Positions 1 to 8,928 are shown, counted from the first letter of the stretch. The stretch: DNA of 64,000 nucleotides from Bradyrhizobium diazoefficiens (GCF_016616235.1 NZ_CP067100.1:1795001-1859000), one strand, 5' to 3'. Notes: generated from the letters alone by a model not told the origin. Numbers and translations: made by a program.

Positions 1-377
1 GCGGTGCCGATTCCGAGCTTCGTCACGAAATCCTTCTCGGCGAGCCGATCCTGGGTGGTCTCCAGGATCTTGCGGTTCGGCAGCACCGGGCGGCGCGCAT
101 CCAGCACCATCGCAGCCGCCGACGGCACGTTCTCGAATTCGTAGGTGATGACGTCGACGTCATGGGCGAACAGCTCGAGCGCCTCGACGTCGGCATATTC
201 GGCGCAGGTCGCGTTCAGCACGACGTCGAAGGCCGGCGAATCCGGATCGGGCGAGAACACCTGGCAGCGCAGGCCCAGCCGCGCCGCGGCCATCGCCAGC
301 ATCCGCCCCAATTGTCCGCCACCGAGGATTCCGATGGTGTCGCCGGGCTTCAGCTTCACCTGCTTTGCATCAGTCAC
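1..377 (-). CDS. purK: 5-(carboxyamino)imidazole ribonucleotide synthase, N-terminal part (cut by window edge)
   Basis: PurK uses ATP and bicarbonate to carboxylate AIR to N5-CAIR in de novo purine synthesis; PurE then converts the product. Only about the first 125 codons lie in the window, so the C-terminal part is missing because of the window edge, not because of mutation. The N terminus reads [16 protein letters not shown] followed by [10 protein letters not shown], the typical nucleotide-binding glycine loop of the PurK ATP-grasp family. The GTG start at 377 overlaps the TGA stop of purE, so the two genes are translationally coupled in the order purE-purK. The match to the family and the partner gene make this call secure. 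Confidence 0.93.
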   Translation of the reverse strand, partial: MTDAKQVKLKPGDTIGILGGGQLGRMLAMAAARLGLRCQVFSPDPDSPAFDVVLNATCAEYADVEALELFAHDVDVITYEFENVPSAAAMVLDARRPVLPNRKILETTQDRLAEKDFVTKLGIGT

Positions 378-862
378 GCCTTGTCCTCCGGGCGCTCGGC
401 AACCGCCTCGGTCTGCGCCTTGCGCCAGGCGGCGAGGCGATCGGACAGAGCCGGGTCGGACAATGCCAGCACGGACGCGGCAAGCAGCGCCGCGTTGATC
501 GCGCCGGCCTTGCCGATGGCGAGGGTGCCGACCGGGATGCCCGCGGGCATCTGCACGATCGAATAGAGCGAATCGATGCCCTTGAGCGTCCTGGATTCGA
601 CGGGAACGCCGAACACCGGCAGTTCCGTCAGTGCCGCGGCCATGCCGGGCAGGTGGGCCGCGCCGCCGGCGCCGGCGATGATGATCTTGTAGCCCGCCGC
701 CTTGGCGCCCTTGGCGAAGGCAAACAGCCGATCCGGCGTGCGGTGAGCCGAAACGATGCGGGTGTCGGCGGCAACGCCGAGCGCTGCGAGCGTGTCGGCC
801 GCATGCCGCATCGTCTCCCAGTCCGACTGGCTTCCCATGATGATGGCGATCGGCGCGGTCAT
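374..862 (-). CDS. purE: N5-carboxyaminoimidazole ribonucleotide mutase (class I PurE)
   Basis: A 162-residue cytosolic enzyme converting N5-CAIR to CAIR, the step after PurK. The sequence has the PurE signatures in order: GSQSDWETM (residues 10-18), SAHRTP (38-43) with the conserved catalytic histidine at about position 40, and the glycine-rich [12 protein letters not shown] loop (63-74). The length fits bacterial class I PurE, and the adjoining purK supports the mutase (N5-CAIR) activity rather than a direct AIR carboxylase. Its TGA overlaps the purK GTG. The gene is transcribed away from the diguanylate cyclase at 950, with an 87-bp divergent gap. Confidence 0.95.
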   Translation of the reverse strand: MTAPIAIIMGSQSDWETMRHAADTLAALGVAADTRIVSAHRTPDRLFAFAKGAKAAGYKIIIAGAGGAAHLPGMAAALTELPVFGVPVESRTLKGIDSLYSIVQMPAGIPVGTLAIGKAGAINAALLAASVLALSDPALSDRLAAWRKAQTEAVAERPEDKA

Positions 863-949
863 GACGTCAATTGTGCTCGGAAAACAGAAAGATAGGCCAG
901 ATTAACGGTTCCGGCCGGCGGCTCGCAAGGCGGTGGCAAGGAGAAGGGA

Positions 950-1753
950 ATGCACTATCCTGTCTTGGTGAATCCCCGCAAGCCTTCATTGAGCAGGATG
1001 CCCATGAAGAAACCAAAAAGGGCGCGCGCAGCGAAGGCCAAAAAGGGCCGGAAGACCAGCGCCACCCGCTCCAAGGCCGCCCCGAAACGCTTGGCCAAGC
1101 GTTCCGCCAAGCGCCTTGCCCAACTCCTTGCCAAGCCGGCGCGGCGGGCAGTGTCGGCCGGCGACGGCACCAGGGAAACCATCAAGGCGACCATTCGCGG
1201 TTTGCGGAGCAAGCTCAAGGCGGCCGAGCGGCGGGTTGCCGAACTCGAGGCCGCCGCCGACACCGATTTCCTGCTCGAGATTCCGAACCGGCGCGGTTTC
1301 GAGCGCGAGCTCGCGCGCGCCATCGCCTATATGAAGCGCTACCGCGCCAGCGGTGCGCTGATCGTGCTCGACGTCGACCGCCTCAAGCCGATCAACGATT
1401 CCTTCGGCCATGCCGCGGGCGACCAGGTGCTCAAGGCGATCGCGGCCACGCTGACGCGGCAGGTCCGCGCCTCTGACGTGGTCGGCCGGCTCGGCGGCGA
1501 CGAGTTCGCGCTGCTGCTGTGGAATCTCAGCGAGACCGATGCCAAGGCGAAGGCTGAGATCTTCGAGCAGGCGATCGATGATCTGTCGTTCACCTTTCGC
1601 GGCCAGCACGTGACGGCGGGCGCATCCGCCGGTGTCGCGCTGTTGGGCGCGCAGTCCGATGCGGGCCGCGCTTTGGAAGAGGCCGATGCCGCCATGTATG
1701 TGCGCAAGGCGCACCGGCGGCACGAGCCGCGGATCCGGCTCGTCAGCAGCTAG
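950..1753 (+). CDS. GGDEF-domain diguanylate cyclase with basic N-terminal tail
   Basis: Predicted cytosolic enzyme making c-di-GMP from two GTP. Residues 1-70 are very rich in Lys, Arg and Ala with no transmembrane segment; residues about 78-104 look helical/coiled. The GGDEF domain fills residues about 105-260, with active-site motif GGDEF at 182-186 and an intact RxxD inhibitory site (RASD, 173-176) exactly five residues upstream, so product inhibition is expected. An AAGGAGAAGG ribosome site sits just before the ATG at 950; a later in-frame ATG at 1001 is less well placed. No recognised sensor domain is present. The basic tail may bind nucleic acid or a partner, which is inference. The TAG stop merges with the palindromic repeat that follows. 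Confidence 0.88.
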   Translation: MHYPVLVNPRKPSLSRMPMKKPKRARAAKAKKGRKTSATRSKAAPKRLAKRSAKRLAQLLAKPARRAVSAGDGTRETIKATIRGLRSKLKAAERRVAELEAAADTDFLLEIPNRRGFERELARAIAYMKRYRASGALIVLDVDRLKPINDSFGHAAGDQVLKAIAATLTRQVRASDVVGRLGGDEFALLLWNLSETDAKAKAEIFEQAIDDLSFTFRGQHVTAGASAGVALLGAQSDAGRALEEADAAMYVRKAHRRHEPRIRLVSS

Positions 1754-1801
1754 AGCATGATCCGGAAAAGCGTGCAGCGGTTTTCCGACAAGATCATGCT
1801 C
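1753..1801. repeat. Palindromic intergenic repeat, type A (copy 1)
   Basis: A 49-bp nested palindrome. The outer arms GAGCATGATC and GATCATGCTC match perfectly, as do inner arms CGGAAAA and TTTTCCG. The first base is also the last base of the TAG stop of the upstream cyclase gene. A close second copy lies at 32571-32619. The element probably folds in RNA and may end transcripts from both sides; this role is inferred. Confidence 0.85.
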
Positions 1802-1813
1802 AAACAAAGAGAA

Positions 1814-2065
1814 CTACAGCGTTGCGAGATCTTCCGGCACGTTGCCGAACTTGCGCAGCAGCGTGGCGTCGCCGAACTCGCCGGTCATGGGATCGCCGCT
1901 GCGGCTGAACGCGACCGCGCCGATATGGCCTGCAACGTGCGCCATGATTTCGGCGCGCCGCAACGCGGCCGCCAAGCTCTGGCATTCCTCCGCGGCGCCC
2001 GCGACCGGCGATCCGTCGGCATCGATCAGGAAGGGCATTGCAACGTAGTAGGTCACATCCGACAT
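1814..2065 (-). CDS. Conserved small protein of unknown function
   Basis: An 83-residue protein I do not recognise as a named family. It begins MSDVTYYVAMPFLIDADG and contains an Ala/Glu-rich middle part (AAEECQSLAAALRRAE) that looks like an alpha helix. There is no signal peptide, membrane segment or Cys motif, so it is probably cytosolic. The ATG at 2065 has GGAG about seven bases upstream. It looks like the short host-response-like proteins that are common in Bradyrhizobium, but no function can be assigned. It is convergent with the cyclase gene across the palindromic repeat and lies downstream of another small gene on the same strand. Confidence 0.7.
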   Translation of the reverse strand: MSDVTYYVAMPFLIDADGSPVAGAAEECQSLAAALRRAEIMAHVAGHIGAVAFSRSGDPMTGEFGDATLLRKFGNVPEDLATL

Positions 2066-2087
2066 GGCGTTGCTCCATCAGTGAGGT

Positions 2088-2294
2088 TCAGGCAGCGCTG
2101 CTTCTGCTGCGCGAAGTCTCGGGAATGCAGCCGGCCGAAACAGCCGCCTGCAATTGCTCGAGTTCGGCTTCCAGATATTCGTTGGCCATGATCAGCGCCT
2201 TGATGGTGCTGCGCAGATTGCCGTCGCACATCGCAATCGCCTGATCGCAGGCCTGTTCATAATGGCTGTTGTCGAGAAGGGCGGTTGCCGACAT
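2088..2294 (-). CDS. Small hypothetical protein (about 68 aa)
   Basis: Begins MSATALLDNSHYEQACDQAI and is mostly predicted helix, with a Glu/Leu-rich stretch NEYLEAELEQLQAAV that could form a short coiled coil. I chose the ATG at 2294 rather than the longer reading from 2360 because an AAGGAC ribosome site lies just upstream of 2294 and the extra N-terminal residues look non-coding. It sits 22 bp upstream of the 1814-2065 gene on the same strand and may be cotranscribed. Function unknown. The Ser/Arg-rich C terminus (PETSRSRSSAA) looks disordered. Confidence 0.65.
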   Translation of the reverse strand: MSATALLDNSHYEQACDQAIAMCDGNLRSTIKALIMANEYLEAELEQLQAAVSAGCIPETSRSRSSAA

Positions 2295-2436
2295 CTGCGT
2301 TGTCCTTGTGAGGAGGACTCGTGGGGAGTCCCTGGGTGTTTCCTGGGGCGTCTGGCGCAATAAATGTTCCTATTTTGTTCTTTTGGAGTCAAGCGGATTC
2401 AGATGCGCCGAAGCTGCGGCGAAACGCCGGCGCGGG

Positions 2437-2643
2437 TCAGGCGATGATGTCGGGCGTGATCTGGTCTTCGATGAACGCGATGCGGTCGCGTAGCAACAGC
2501 TTGCGCTTCTTCAACCGCTGTAGCCGCAACAGGTCGGGGGCGGGCGATTGATGCAGTGCATCGATCGCCGCATCGAGATCTCGGTGTTCCTGCTGCAACC
2601 GGGTGAGCTCGGCTTCGAGCTCACGCTCATCTTCATTGGTCAT
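2437..2643 (-). CDS. DUF465/YdcH-like small coiled-coil protein
   Basis: A 68-residue charged protein: MTNEDERELEAELTRLQQEH then a loop and LKKRKLLLRDRIAFIEDQ. This two-helix hairpin with the L-K-x-x-K-L-x-L-x-D-x-I pattern near the C terminus is the hallmark of DUF465 (YdcH/SlyX-sized) proteins, whose function is unknown. A second family member lies 330 bp away on the other strand (2975-3154), with the two genes divergent. It is probably cytosolic. Confidence 0.75.
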   Translation of the reverse strand: MTNEDERELEAELTRLQQEHRDLDAAIDALHQSPAPDLLRLQRLKKRKLLLRDRIAFIEDQITPDIIA

Positions 2644-2974
2644 GTCTGCGGTGGCCGAAAACCGATAGGCGTGAAATTAAGGCTGTGGATGCCCTGTGGA
2701 AATTATCGTCCTTGCGCGACGTGATCGCAAGCGATCTCGGGCCGCTGCGCACCGCTCTCCCGCGAGAATATTTTGAGCGATTCGCAGCGGCGGTGCGCAA
2801 GCACGTTGATATCATGGATTTTTCCAGCGCAGTTCCCTTACTCACGCTTCGTTACATATGAATTTTCAAAAATGAAGCTATGACGACGGATACATATCGA
2901 CAGAACGAATCGGTGATGTAGACTTGTCTTGTCCGGATCGAATCCTGAGGTTCAACCTACCGAGGAGGTTTCGA
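2644..2974. other. Divergent intergenic region between two DUF465-like genes
   Basis: About 330 bp without a convincing gene. The part from about 2840 to 2930 is clearly A/T-richer than its surroundings and probably holds the promoters of the two divergent small genes, but I cannot fix -35/-10 boxes. A 70-codon reading on the minus strand here lacks family features and is not supported. Confidence 0.5.
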
Positions 2975-3154
2975 ATGACAATTCAGGCACATCTTGTTGA
3001 ATTGGAGCGGAAGCACAAACTTCTCGAAAACGAATTGCACGAGGCTCTCGTGCACCTTTCAACAGACGACCTGCAAATTGTTGAGTTGAAGCGCCGGAAG
3101 TTGATGGTCAAGGACCAGATCGAGCGTTTGAGGCAGAGCGAGACGCTCCACTAG
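2975..3154 (+). CDS. DUF465/YdcH-like small protein
   Basis: A 59-residue protein, MTIQAHLVELERKHKLLENE with C-terminal VELKRRKLMVKDQIERL: the same two-helix hairpin and KRRKLxxKDxI signature as the gene at 2437-2643. The ATG at 2975 is chosen because a strong GAGGAGG ribosome site lies at 2962-2968; the longer reading from 2924 has no such site. It is convergent with the oxidoreductase gene and followed by a hairpin at 3195-3224. Function is unknown; such proteins are often abundant or stress-related in alphaproteobacteria. Confidence 0.8.
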   Translation: MTIQAHLVELERKHKLLENELHEALVHLSTDDLQIVELKRRKLMVKDQIERLRQSETLH

Positions 3155-3194
3155 TAACCCCCGTAACAGCGTAGAGTTGATCACACCCTTCATG

Positions 3195-3224
3195 CAGGGA
3201 TGAGAGCTGTCGCGCTCGTCCCTG
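3195..3224. terminator. Hairpin between convergent genes
   Basis: CAGGGATGAG pairs with CTCGTCCCTG (one T-G wobble) around a 10-base loop, between the stops of the DUF465-like gene and the oxidoreductase gene. It is likely a bidirectional terminator, though no strong U tract follows. Confidence 0.5.
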
Positions 3225-3263
3225 CTGGAAGGTGCGCACCGTGCAAGCATGTTTGCGCGGCGC

Positions 3264-4367
3264 TTAGATTCCTGCGAGCTCGGCGACGTGATCGGCGATC
3301 GCAAGCGACGACGTCAGCCCCGGGGATTCGATGCCGAACAGGTTGATCAGGCCTTCGACGCCGTGATCGCGCGGACCCTGCATCAGAAAATCCTGCGTGG
3401 CCACCGCGGGCGGCACGATCTTCGGGCGAATGCCCGAATAGCTCGGCATCAGCGCGCCGTCGGGCAGCGTCGGCCAGTATTTGCGGATCGCCGGATAGAA
3501 GCGCTCGGCGCGTGACGGGTCGACCTCGTAATTGATCGCCTCGATCCATTCGACGTCGGGGCCGAAACGCGCCTGCCCTGCCATGTCCAGCGTCAGATGC
3601 ACGCCCAGCCCGCCGGGCTCGGGCACCGGATAGATCAGCCGCGAGAACGGCGCCCTGGCGTTGCAGCTGAAATAGTTTCCCTTGGCGAGATAGGGGGGTG
3701 GAATCCGGTCGATCGGCATCCCGTCAATGTGGCGCGCCACCGTGACCGCTGAAAGCCCCGCGGCATTGACCAGCAGGCTGCATTGCAAGGTCATCGGCGC
3801 CTCACCGCCGGCCTCGATCTCGATCACGCCGCCGGCCGCCTTGGCGCGAAGCAGCGGGGTGTGAAAGGCAAAGGCCGCGCCGGATCCCTCCGCCTCGCCG
3901 CGCAGCGAGAGCATGAAGGCGTGGCTGTCGATGATGCCGGTCGATGGCGAGAGCAGCGCGGCGTCGCAGGCCAGCGCCGGCTCCAGCGCGCGTGCGGCCT
4001 CGCCGGACAGCAGCTGCATGTCGAGCACGCCGTTGGCCTCGGCATGTGCCTTGATCGATTGCAGCTTCTCGGTCTCTTTCGGGCTGGTCGCGACAATCAG
4101 CTTGCCGCAATTCTTGTGCGGAATGCCGCGCTCGGAGCAGTAGCGATACAGCGCGTGCTTGCCGCTGACGCACATGCGCGCCATCCAGCTGCCGGCGCGG
4201 TAGTAGATGCCGGCATGGATCACCTCGCTGTTGCGCGAGGAGGTGACGGTGCCGATGGCCTCGGCCGCCTCGAGCACGATGACCTCGCGCCCGGCCTGGG
4301 CGAGCTTCCGAGCCACCGCGAGCCCGACCACGCCGGCTCCGATGACGACACAGTCGACCCTATCCAT
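3264..4367 (-). CDS. FAD-dependent oxidoreductase, L-2-hydroxyglutarate oxidase (LhgO)-like
   Basis: A 367-residue DAO-superfamily flavoprotein. The N terminus carries the dinucleotide motif [20 protein letters not shown] (residues 8-27) and then [14 protein letters not shown], a motif typical of the L-2-hydroxyglutarate dehydrogenase/oxidase branch, which oxidises L-2-hydroxyglutarate to 2-oxoglutarate. The C terminus has the FAD-contact region with SGIRPK and [13 protein letters not shown], also family-like. Length is close to that of LhgO proteins. There is no operon partner: it is convergent with the DUF465 gene and divergent from the PAS-GGDEF-EAL gene. The substrate assignment is by family only; glycine or other amino-acid oxidases of the same superfamily remain possible. 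Confidence 0.8.
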   Translation of the reverse strand: MDRVDCVVIGAGVVGLAVARKLAQAGREVIVLEAAEAIGTVTSSRNSEVIHAGIYYRAGSWMARMCVSGKHALYRYCSERGIPHKNCGKLIVATSPKETEKLQSIKAHAEANGVLDMQLLSGEAARALEPALACDAALLSPSTGIIDSHAFMLSLRGEAEGSGAAFAFHTPLLRAKAAGGVIEIEAGGEAPMTLQCSLLVNAAGLSAVTVARHIDGMPIDRIPPPYLAKGNYFSCNARAPFSRLIYPVPEPGGLGVHLTLDMAGQARFGPDVEWIEAINYEVDPSRAERFYPAIRKYWPTLPDGALMPSYSGIRPKIVPPAVATQDFLMQGPRDHGVEGLINLFGIESPGLTSSLAIADHVAELAGI

Positions 4368-4569
4368 GGTTGTGCAGGATGTCCGCTTGAAGCGCTGGTC
4401 GCATCAAACCTGGCCGCGACCGCGCAGGGCCGTTTTCCGTTAACGAAGCGTTTATCATGTCAGGGCAATTGCCGTATTTCACGTCACATTTTTCTGTTGC
4501 GCGTACAGGCGTTTACCCGATCCAAACCGGCGAGGCCAGACAATCCGGCGTTGAAATCGCGGGTGGCTG

Positions 4570-7254
4570 ATGGCTGAGAAGAACTGGCACGTGGGCGGCA
4601 CGCTTCCGATTGCTGTGCAGGCCGTGCTGTGCCTGGCCGGCGCGGTCGCGCCTGCGCACGCCTATGCCCTCTCGGACAGTTTCGCGGCGCCGAGCTATGT
4701 CGGCACGCTCGACCCGAATGTGGTCTGGGAAGCCCTGATCGGGGGCATCGTGGTCTGCGCGTTCCTCGCCGCGATTGTGCTGTGGATCCATTCATCGCTG
4801 CGGCGGACCAGGCGCTTGCAGTTGCGGCGCAATGCCTTCGTCTCCAGCGCCATGAACAATCTCAACCAGGGCGTGGTGATGACGGATGCGCGGCGCCGCG
4901 TCATCTTCTGCAACGACCGCTATCTCGAGATCTACGGCCTGACCCGGTCAGATCTCCGCGCCGACATGACCGGCTACGACATCCTCGAGCTGCGGCGCCA
5001 GCGCGGGGTTCTGGGCGTCTCCGACGACGAGTTCTATGAGAAGGCGGCCAGTCCCAACGGGCTCATCACCGAGCTGCCTGACGGTCGCGCCATCCTAGTC
5101 AAATACTTCATTCTGCCGAATGGCGGCTCGGTCGCGACCCATCTCGACGTCAGCGAGCAGCGCAAGCTGTCGCGGCAGCTCGCCTCGACCAAGCAGTTCC
5201 TGGAGACCGTGCTGGACAACGTGCCAGCCTGCGTCGCCGCCAAGAACATCGAGGACGGTCGGTACATCTTCGCCAACAGCGCCTATGAACGGTTCTGGGG
5301 CTTTTCGCGCGACCACGTCGTCGGCAAGAACGCGCGTGAGCTGTTTGCGCCGGCCTCGGCCGCCAGCATCGAAGCGACCGACCGCACCGCGCTGCTGGCG
5401 CCGGACGGGCAGTATCGCAACCAGTTCGAGGTTGAGCGTGGCGACGAGCAGCGCATGGTAGCCTCGATCCGGATCGTGGTCCGGAACGAGAGCAACCAGC
5501 CCGAATTCCTGCTGCTGGTGTTCGAGGACATCACCGACCGCCGCTCGCTGTCGCAGGAGCTGGAAAGCACCAAGAAATTCCTCGAACTCGTGGTCGACAA
5601 CATCCCGGTGGCGCTGATCGTGGAGCAGGTCAAGGATGGCCGCTATCTGCTCGCCAACCGCAGCGCCGAAACAATCCTCAACCGCAGGCGCGAGGAAGCC
5701 ACGGGCCTGACCGCGTCCGACATCTTCAACGCCAAGGAAGCCAAGCTGATCATCGCGCGCGACGAGGCGGCGATCAAAAAGCGCGGCATGATCACCGAGG
5801 AGCATCCGATCTCCACCAAGGACGGCCTACGGCTGTTCCTGACCCGCCGCGCCACCGTGCTCAGCGATGCCGGCGAGCCGCAATATCTGATCAAGACCCA
5901 CGAAGACGTCACCGACCGTCGGCAGACCGAGTCGCGCATGGCGCACATGGCCTATCACGACGGCCTCACCGATCTGCCCAACCGCGCCGCTTTCCTGCAG
6001 GCGCTGACCCAGATGATCGAGGCCTGCGAGGGCACCAGCGAGGAGTTCGCCGTTCTCTGCGTCGATCTCGACGGCCTCAAGGAGGTCAACGACGTGTTCG
6101 GTCATGCGCTCGGCGACAAGCTCCTGATCGAGGTGGCCCATCGGCTCCAGGATTCCGCCCGCGGCGGTGTGGTGGCGCGCCTGTCCGGCGACGAGTTCGG
6201 CCTCATCATCGACGGCAAGCAGCCGGAGGCGGGTCTGGCGCTGGCGCAGCAGATCGGCGAGGCTGTCGCCCACGAATTCCAGATCGACGGCCGGCCGGTC
6301 CGCGCCGGTATTACCACCGGCATGTCGGTCTTCCCGCACAATGGCACTGACGCCGCCTCGCTGCTCGCCAATGCCGGTGCGGCGCTGTTCCGCGCCAAGC
6401 AGAAATCGCGCGGCACCATCAGCCTCTATCAGCCGGAGATGGACCAGCAGATCCGCGACCGCCGCGTGCTGCATCAGGATCTGTCGATGGCGATCAAGAA
6501 CGGGGAGCTTTCACTCGCCTTCCAGCCGCAGGGCGTCGCGCGTCACAGCGTCGCTGAGAGCGAGATCATCGGCTTCGAGGCGTTGGCGCGCTGGCAGCAC
6601 CCGGTGCGCGGCCAGGTCTCGCCGGCCGAATTCATCCCGATCGCGGAAGAGAGCGGCCTGATCGTCGAGATGGGCGAGTGGATCCTGCGCGAGGTCTGCC
6701 GTGAGGCGGCGTCCTGGCCGAATCCGCTCCAGGTCGCGGTCAATTTGTCGCCGGCGCAGTTCATGCACGGCGACGTGGTCGGCCTCGTCCATTCGATCCT
6801 GCTCGAGACGGGCCTTGCGCCCGGCCGGCTCGAGCTCGAAATCACCGAGGGCGTGCTGATCGAGGACTTTGACCGGGGCCTGGCGCTGCTGCGCCGCCTG
6901 AAGGCACTGGGCGTCCGTATCTCCATGGACGATTTCGGCAGCGGCTATTCCTCACTGAGCTATCTCCAGGCGTTTCCGTTCGACAAGATCAAGATCGACC
7001 GCGCCTTCATCATCAATCTCGGCCGCAATCCGCAATCGGCCGCGATCGTGCGCGCCGTGATCGATCTCGGCCACGGTCTCGAAATGTCGATCATCGCCGA
7101 GGGCGTCGAAACCGTGGAGCAACTCGCCTTCCTCGCCAAGGAAGGCTGCGACGGCGTGCAAGGCTACCTGCTCGGCAAGCCGCTGCCGATCGGGAAATAT
7201 GCCGGCCTCGTCGGCCGCACCGAGGCCATGGAGCTTGCGCTCAAGACCGGCTAA
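4570..7254 (+). CDS. Membrane-anchored PAS-GGDEF-EAL bifunctional c-di-GMP protein
   Basis: An 894-residue sensor protein. A hydrophobic N-terminal segment (about 11-32) and a transmembrane helix (about 53-74) are followed by three PAS-like regions (about 85-195, 205-325, 335-455), each ending in the PAC-style pattern (for example FEDITDRR, HEDVTDRR). The GGDEF domain has SGDEF at 539-543; the RxxD inhibitory site is absent (ARGG instead). The EAL domain starts at EAL 670-672 and keeps the catalytic set: VNLSPAQF, EITEG, DDFGSGYSS (787-795), KIDRAF, AEGVE and QGYLLGKP. Both synthesis and hydrolysis could therefore work, with PAS input choosing the direction. It stands alone and ends at a repeat/hairpin. 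Confidence 0.92.
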   Translation: MAEKNWHVGGTLPIAVQAVLCLAGAVAPAHAYALSDSFAAPSYVGTLDPNVVWEALIGGIVVCAFLAAIVLWIHSSLRRTRRLQLRRNAFVSSAMNNLNQGVVMTDARRRVIFCNDRYLEIYGLTRSDLRADMTGYDILELRRQRGVLGVSDDEFYEKAASPNGLITELPDGRAILVKYFILPNGGSVATHLDVSEQRKLSRQLASTKQFLETVLDNVPACVAAKNIEDGRYIFANSAYERFWGFSRDHVVGKNARELFAPASAASIEATDRTALLAPDGQYRNQFEVERGDEQRMVASIRIVVRNESNQPEFLLLVFEDITDRRSLSQELESTKKFLELVVDNIPVALIVEQVKDGRYLLANRSAETILNRRREEATGLTASDIFNAKEAKLIIARDEAAIKKRGMITEEHPISTKDGLRLFLTRRATVLSDAGEPQYLIKTHEDVTDRRQTESRMAHMAYHDGLTDLPNRAAFLQALTQMIEACEGTSEEFAVLCVDLDGLKEVNDVFGHALGDKLLIEVAHRLQDSARGGVVARLSGDEFGLIIDGKQPEAGLALAQQIGEAVAHEFQIDGRPVRAGITTGMSVFPHNGTDAASLLANAGAALFRAKQKSRGTISLYQPEMDQQIRDRRVLHQDLSMAIKNGELSLAFQPQGVARHSVAESEIIGFEALARWQHPVRGQVSPAEFIPIAEESGLIVEMGEWILREVCREAASWPNPLQVAVNLSPAQFMHGDVVGLVHSILLETGLAPGRLELEITEGVLIEDFDRGLALLRRLKALGVRISMDDFGSGYSSLSYLQAFPFDKIKIDRAFIINLGRNPQSAAIVRAVIDLGHGLEMSIIAEGVETVEQLAFLAKEGCDGVQGYLLGKPLPIGKYAGLVGRTEAMELALKTG

Positions 7255-7356
7255 AGCGTTTTCGAGCGCAGTGGATACCGGTTCGCGTCAAGAAAACGCG
7301 TCAAAATAAGAATCCAGAGCCCCGTTCCGATTTCATCGGAACGGAAATGGCTCTAG
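7254..7356. repeat. Intergenic repeat with strong terminal hairpin
   Basis: Directly at the TAA stop of the EAL gene begins AAAGCGTTTTCGAGCG, then GTGGATACCGGTTCGCGT and AAAACGCGTC, a composition I know as a common Bradyrhizobium intergenic repeat. It is followed by a perfect 10-bp hairpin, CCGTTCCGAT (7322-7331) with ATCGGAACGG (7335-7344), flanked by AGAGCC and GGCTCT that extend the pairing. The hairpin probably terminates the upstream gene before glpD. Confidence 0.7.
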
Positions 7357-7392
7357 TGATGGGCAGCGCTTCGCTTCGCTCTCGACGGTTTC

Positions 7393-8853
7393 ATGGCGGA
7401 CTACGATCTTGCGATCATCGGCGGCGGCCTGAACGGTGTCAGCCTCGCCCGCGATGCGGCGGGCCGTGGCCTGAGGGTCATCCTGTTCGAGCAGGGCGAT
7501 CTTGGTGGCGCAGCCTCGTCGGCGACGCCGCGGCTGATCCATGGCGATCTCTCGGTGCTGGAGCGCCGCGGCTTTTCGCGGGTGCGCCGAGCGCTCGCCG
7601 AGCGCCGGACCTGGCTCGCCATCGCGCCGCACCTGGTCCGGCCGATGCGTTTCGTGATTCCCGCCCATTCCGAGGAACGCCCGCCATGGCTGCTGCGCGC
7701 CGGGCTCTATATCTATGACAGTCTGGCGAGCCGAAGCGGCTTGCCTCGATCGGCGACCCTCGACATCACGCATCATCCTGTCGGCAACGCGCTGAAGCGT
7801 CCGTTCGGCGTGGCATTCGAATATTCGGACTGCGTCGTCGACGATTCCCGCCTGGTGGTGCTGACGGCGCTGGATGCAGCCGAACGCGGTGCCGCGATCC
7901 GGACCGGGGCGCGCTGCGTGCGCGCCGATCGGACCGACACCTGGCGGCTCGCAGTGGTCGATCGCGGCCATCGCCGCACGATCACGTCGCGCGCGCTCGC
8001 CAATACCACCGGCGCCTGGACGTCGCTGGTCGCGGAGACCGTGCTGCGGCAGCCGCAGCCGCGGACGGCGGCCGTGCAGATGAGCCAGATCGTCGTGCCC
8101 AGGCTGTTCGAGTCCGAGAACGTCTACGTCTTCCAGAACAGCGACGGGCGGCTGATCTTCGCAAGCCCGTTTGTGCAGGATTTCACGCTGATCGGCACGG
8201 TCACCCATGCTTTCACCGGGGATCCCGCGATCGTCGCGATGCCCGGGGCCGATGTCAGCTATCTCTGTGAGGCGGCGAGCCGCTATTTCCGCGAGCGCGT
8301 CGCCCCGACCGATGTGGTGCGGGCGGTCTCCGGCGTGAACCTGACGCTGGCGTCCGCGCGAGGGCGCGACGGTACGACGCTGTTCCACGCGCGCCGGCGC
8401 AAGGCGCCGCTGATCACGATGTTCGGCGGCGACGTCACCACCTCGCGCCTGCGCGCCGAGCGGGCGGTAACACGGCTGACGCCGTTCTATCCAATGTCGC
8501 GGCCCTGGACAGCGGGTGCACCGCTGCCGGGTGGTGACTTCGCCTGGGATCGTTTCGACCACGAAGTCGACCTCGCCCGCGACCGCTGGCGTTTTCTCTC
8601 GGAGCCGCAAGCCCAGCGCCTGGTGGCGGCCTATGGCTCGCGCCTGCCGGCCGTGCTCGGTGAGGCAAAGACCCGCGATGAGCTCGGTCACACCTTCGGC
8701 CCTGAGCTGACTGCTGCAGAGGTGCGCTATCTCATGACCCGCGAATGGGCGCGCTTTCCGGAGGACATCTTGTGGCGCCGTTCCAAGCTCGGCCTGACCA
8801 TGCCGGCCGCGGACCGTGATATGCTGGCGGCGTTCATGGCGAATGTGATGTGA
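7393..8853 (+). CDS. glpD: Glycerol-3-phosphate dehydrogenase (FAD)
   Basis: A 486-residue flavoprotein oxidising sn-glycerol-3-phosphate to dihydroxyacetone phosphate and passing electrons to quinone at the inner membrane. The N terminus has IIGGGLNGVSLARDAAGRG (FAD Rossmann motif, residues 8-26) and the family motif SSATPRLIHGDL (47-58), close to the SSKLIHGGLRYLE of other GlpD proteins. The C-terminal alpha-helical domain contains EVRYLMTREWARFPEDILWRR-like sequence, also characteristic. Length compares well with about 500 residues elsewhere. The ABC-transporter genes follow on the same strand after about 75 bp, hinting at co-regulation with uptake of a polyol or polyamine, but no glpK or glpF is adjacent. 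Confidence 0.93.
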   Translation: MADYDLAIIGGGLNGVSLARDAAGRGLRVILFEQGDLGGAASSATPRLIHGDLSVLERRGFSRVRRALAERRTWLAIAPHLVRPMRFVIPAHSEERPPWLLRAGLYIYDSLASRSGLPRSATLDITHHPVGNALKRPFGVAFEYSDCVVDDSRLVVLTALDAAERGAAIRTGARCVRADRTDTWRLAVVDRGHRRTITSRALANTTGAWTSLVAETVLRQPQPRTAAVQMSQIVVPRLFESENVYVFQNSDGRLIFASPFVQDFTLIGTVTHAFTGDPAIVAMPGADVSYLCEAASRYFRERVAPTDVVRAVSGVNLTLASARGRDGTTLFHARRRKAPLITMFGGDVTTSRLRAERAVTRLTPFYPMSRPWTAGAPLPGGDFAWDRFDHEVDLARDRWRFLSEPQAQRLVAAYGSRLPAVLGEAKTRDELGHTFGPELTAAEVRYLMTREWARFPEDILWRRSKLGLTMPAADRDMLAAFMANVM

Positions 8854-8928
8854 CTGAGCCCCGCCGAACCGGTTGAGCAAATGCCGATCGGCCGCTAGCG
8901 TGCGGCGGAATCGGGCTTGGCAGGGATC

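Noticed and set aside
2633..2845. A 70-codon minus-strand gene in the DUF465 spacer
   Set aside because: No ribosome site, no recognisable features, and it overlaps the real gene start at 2643.
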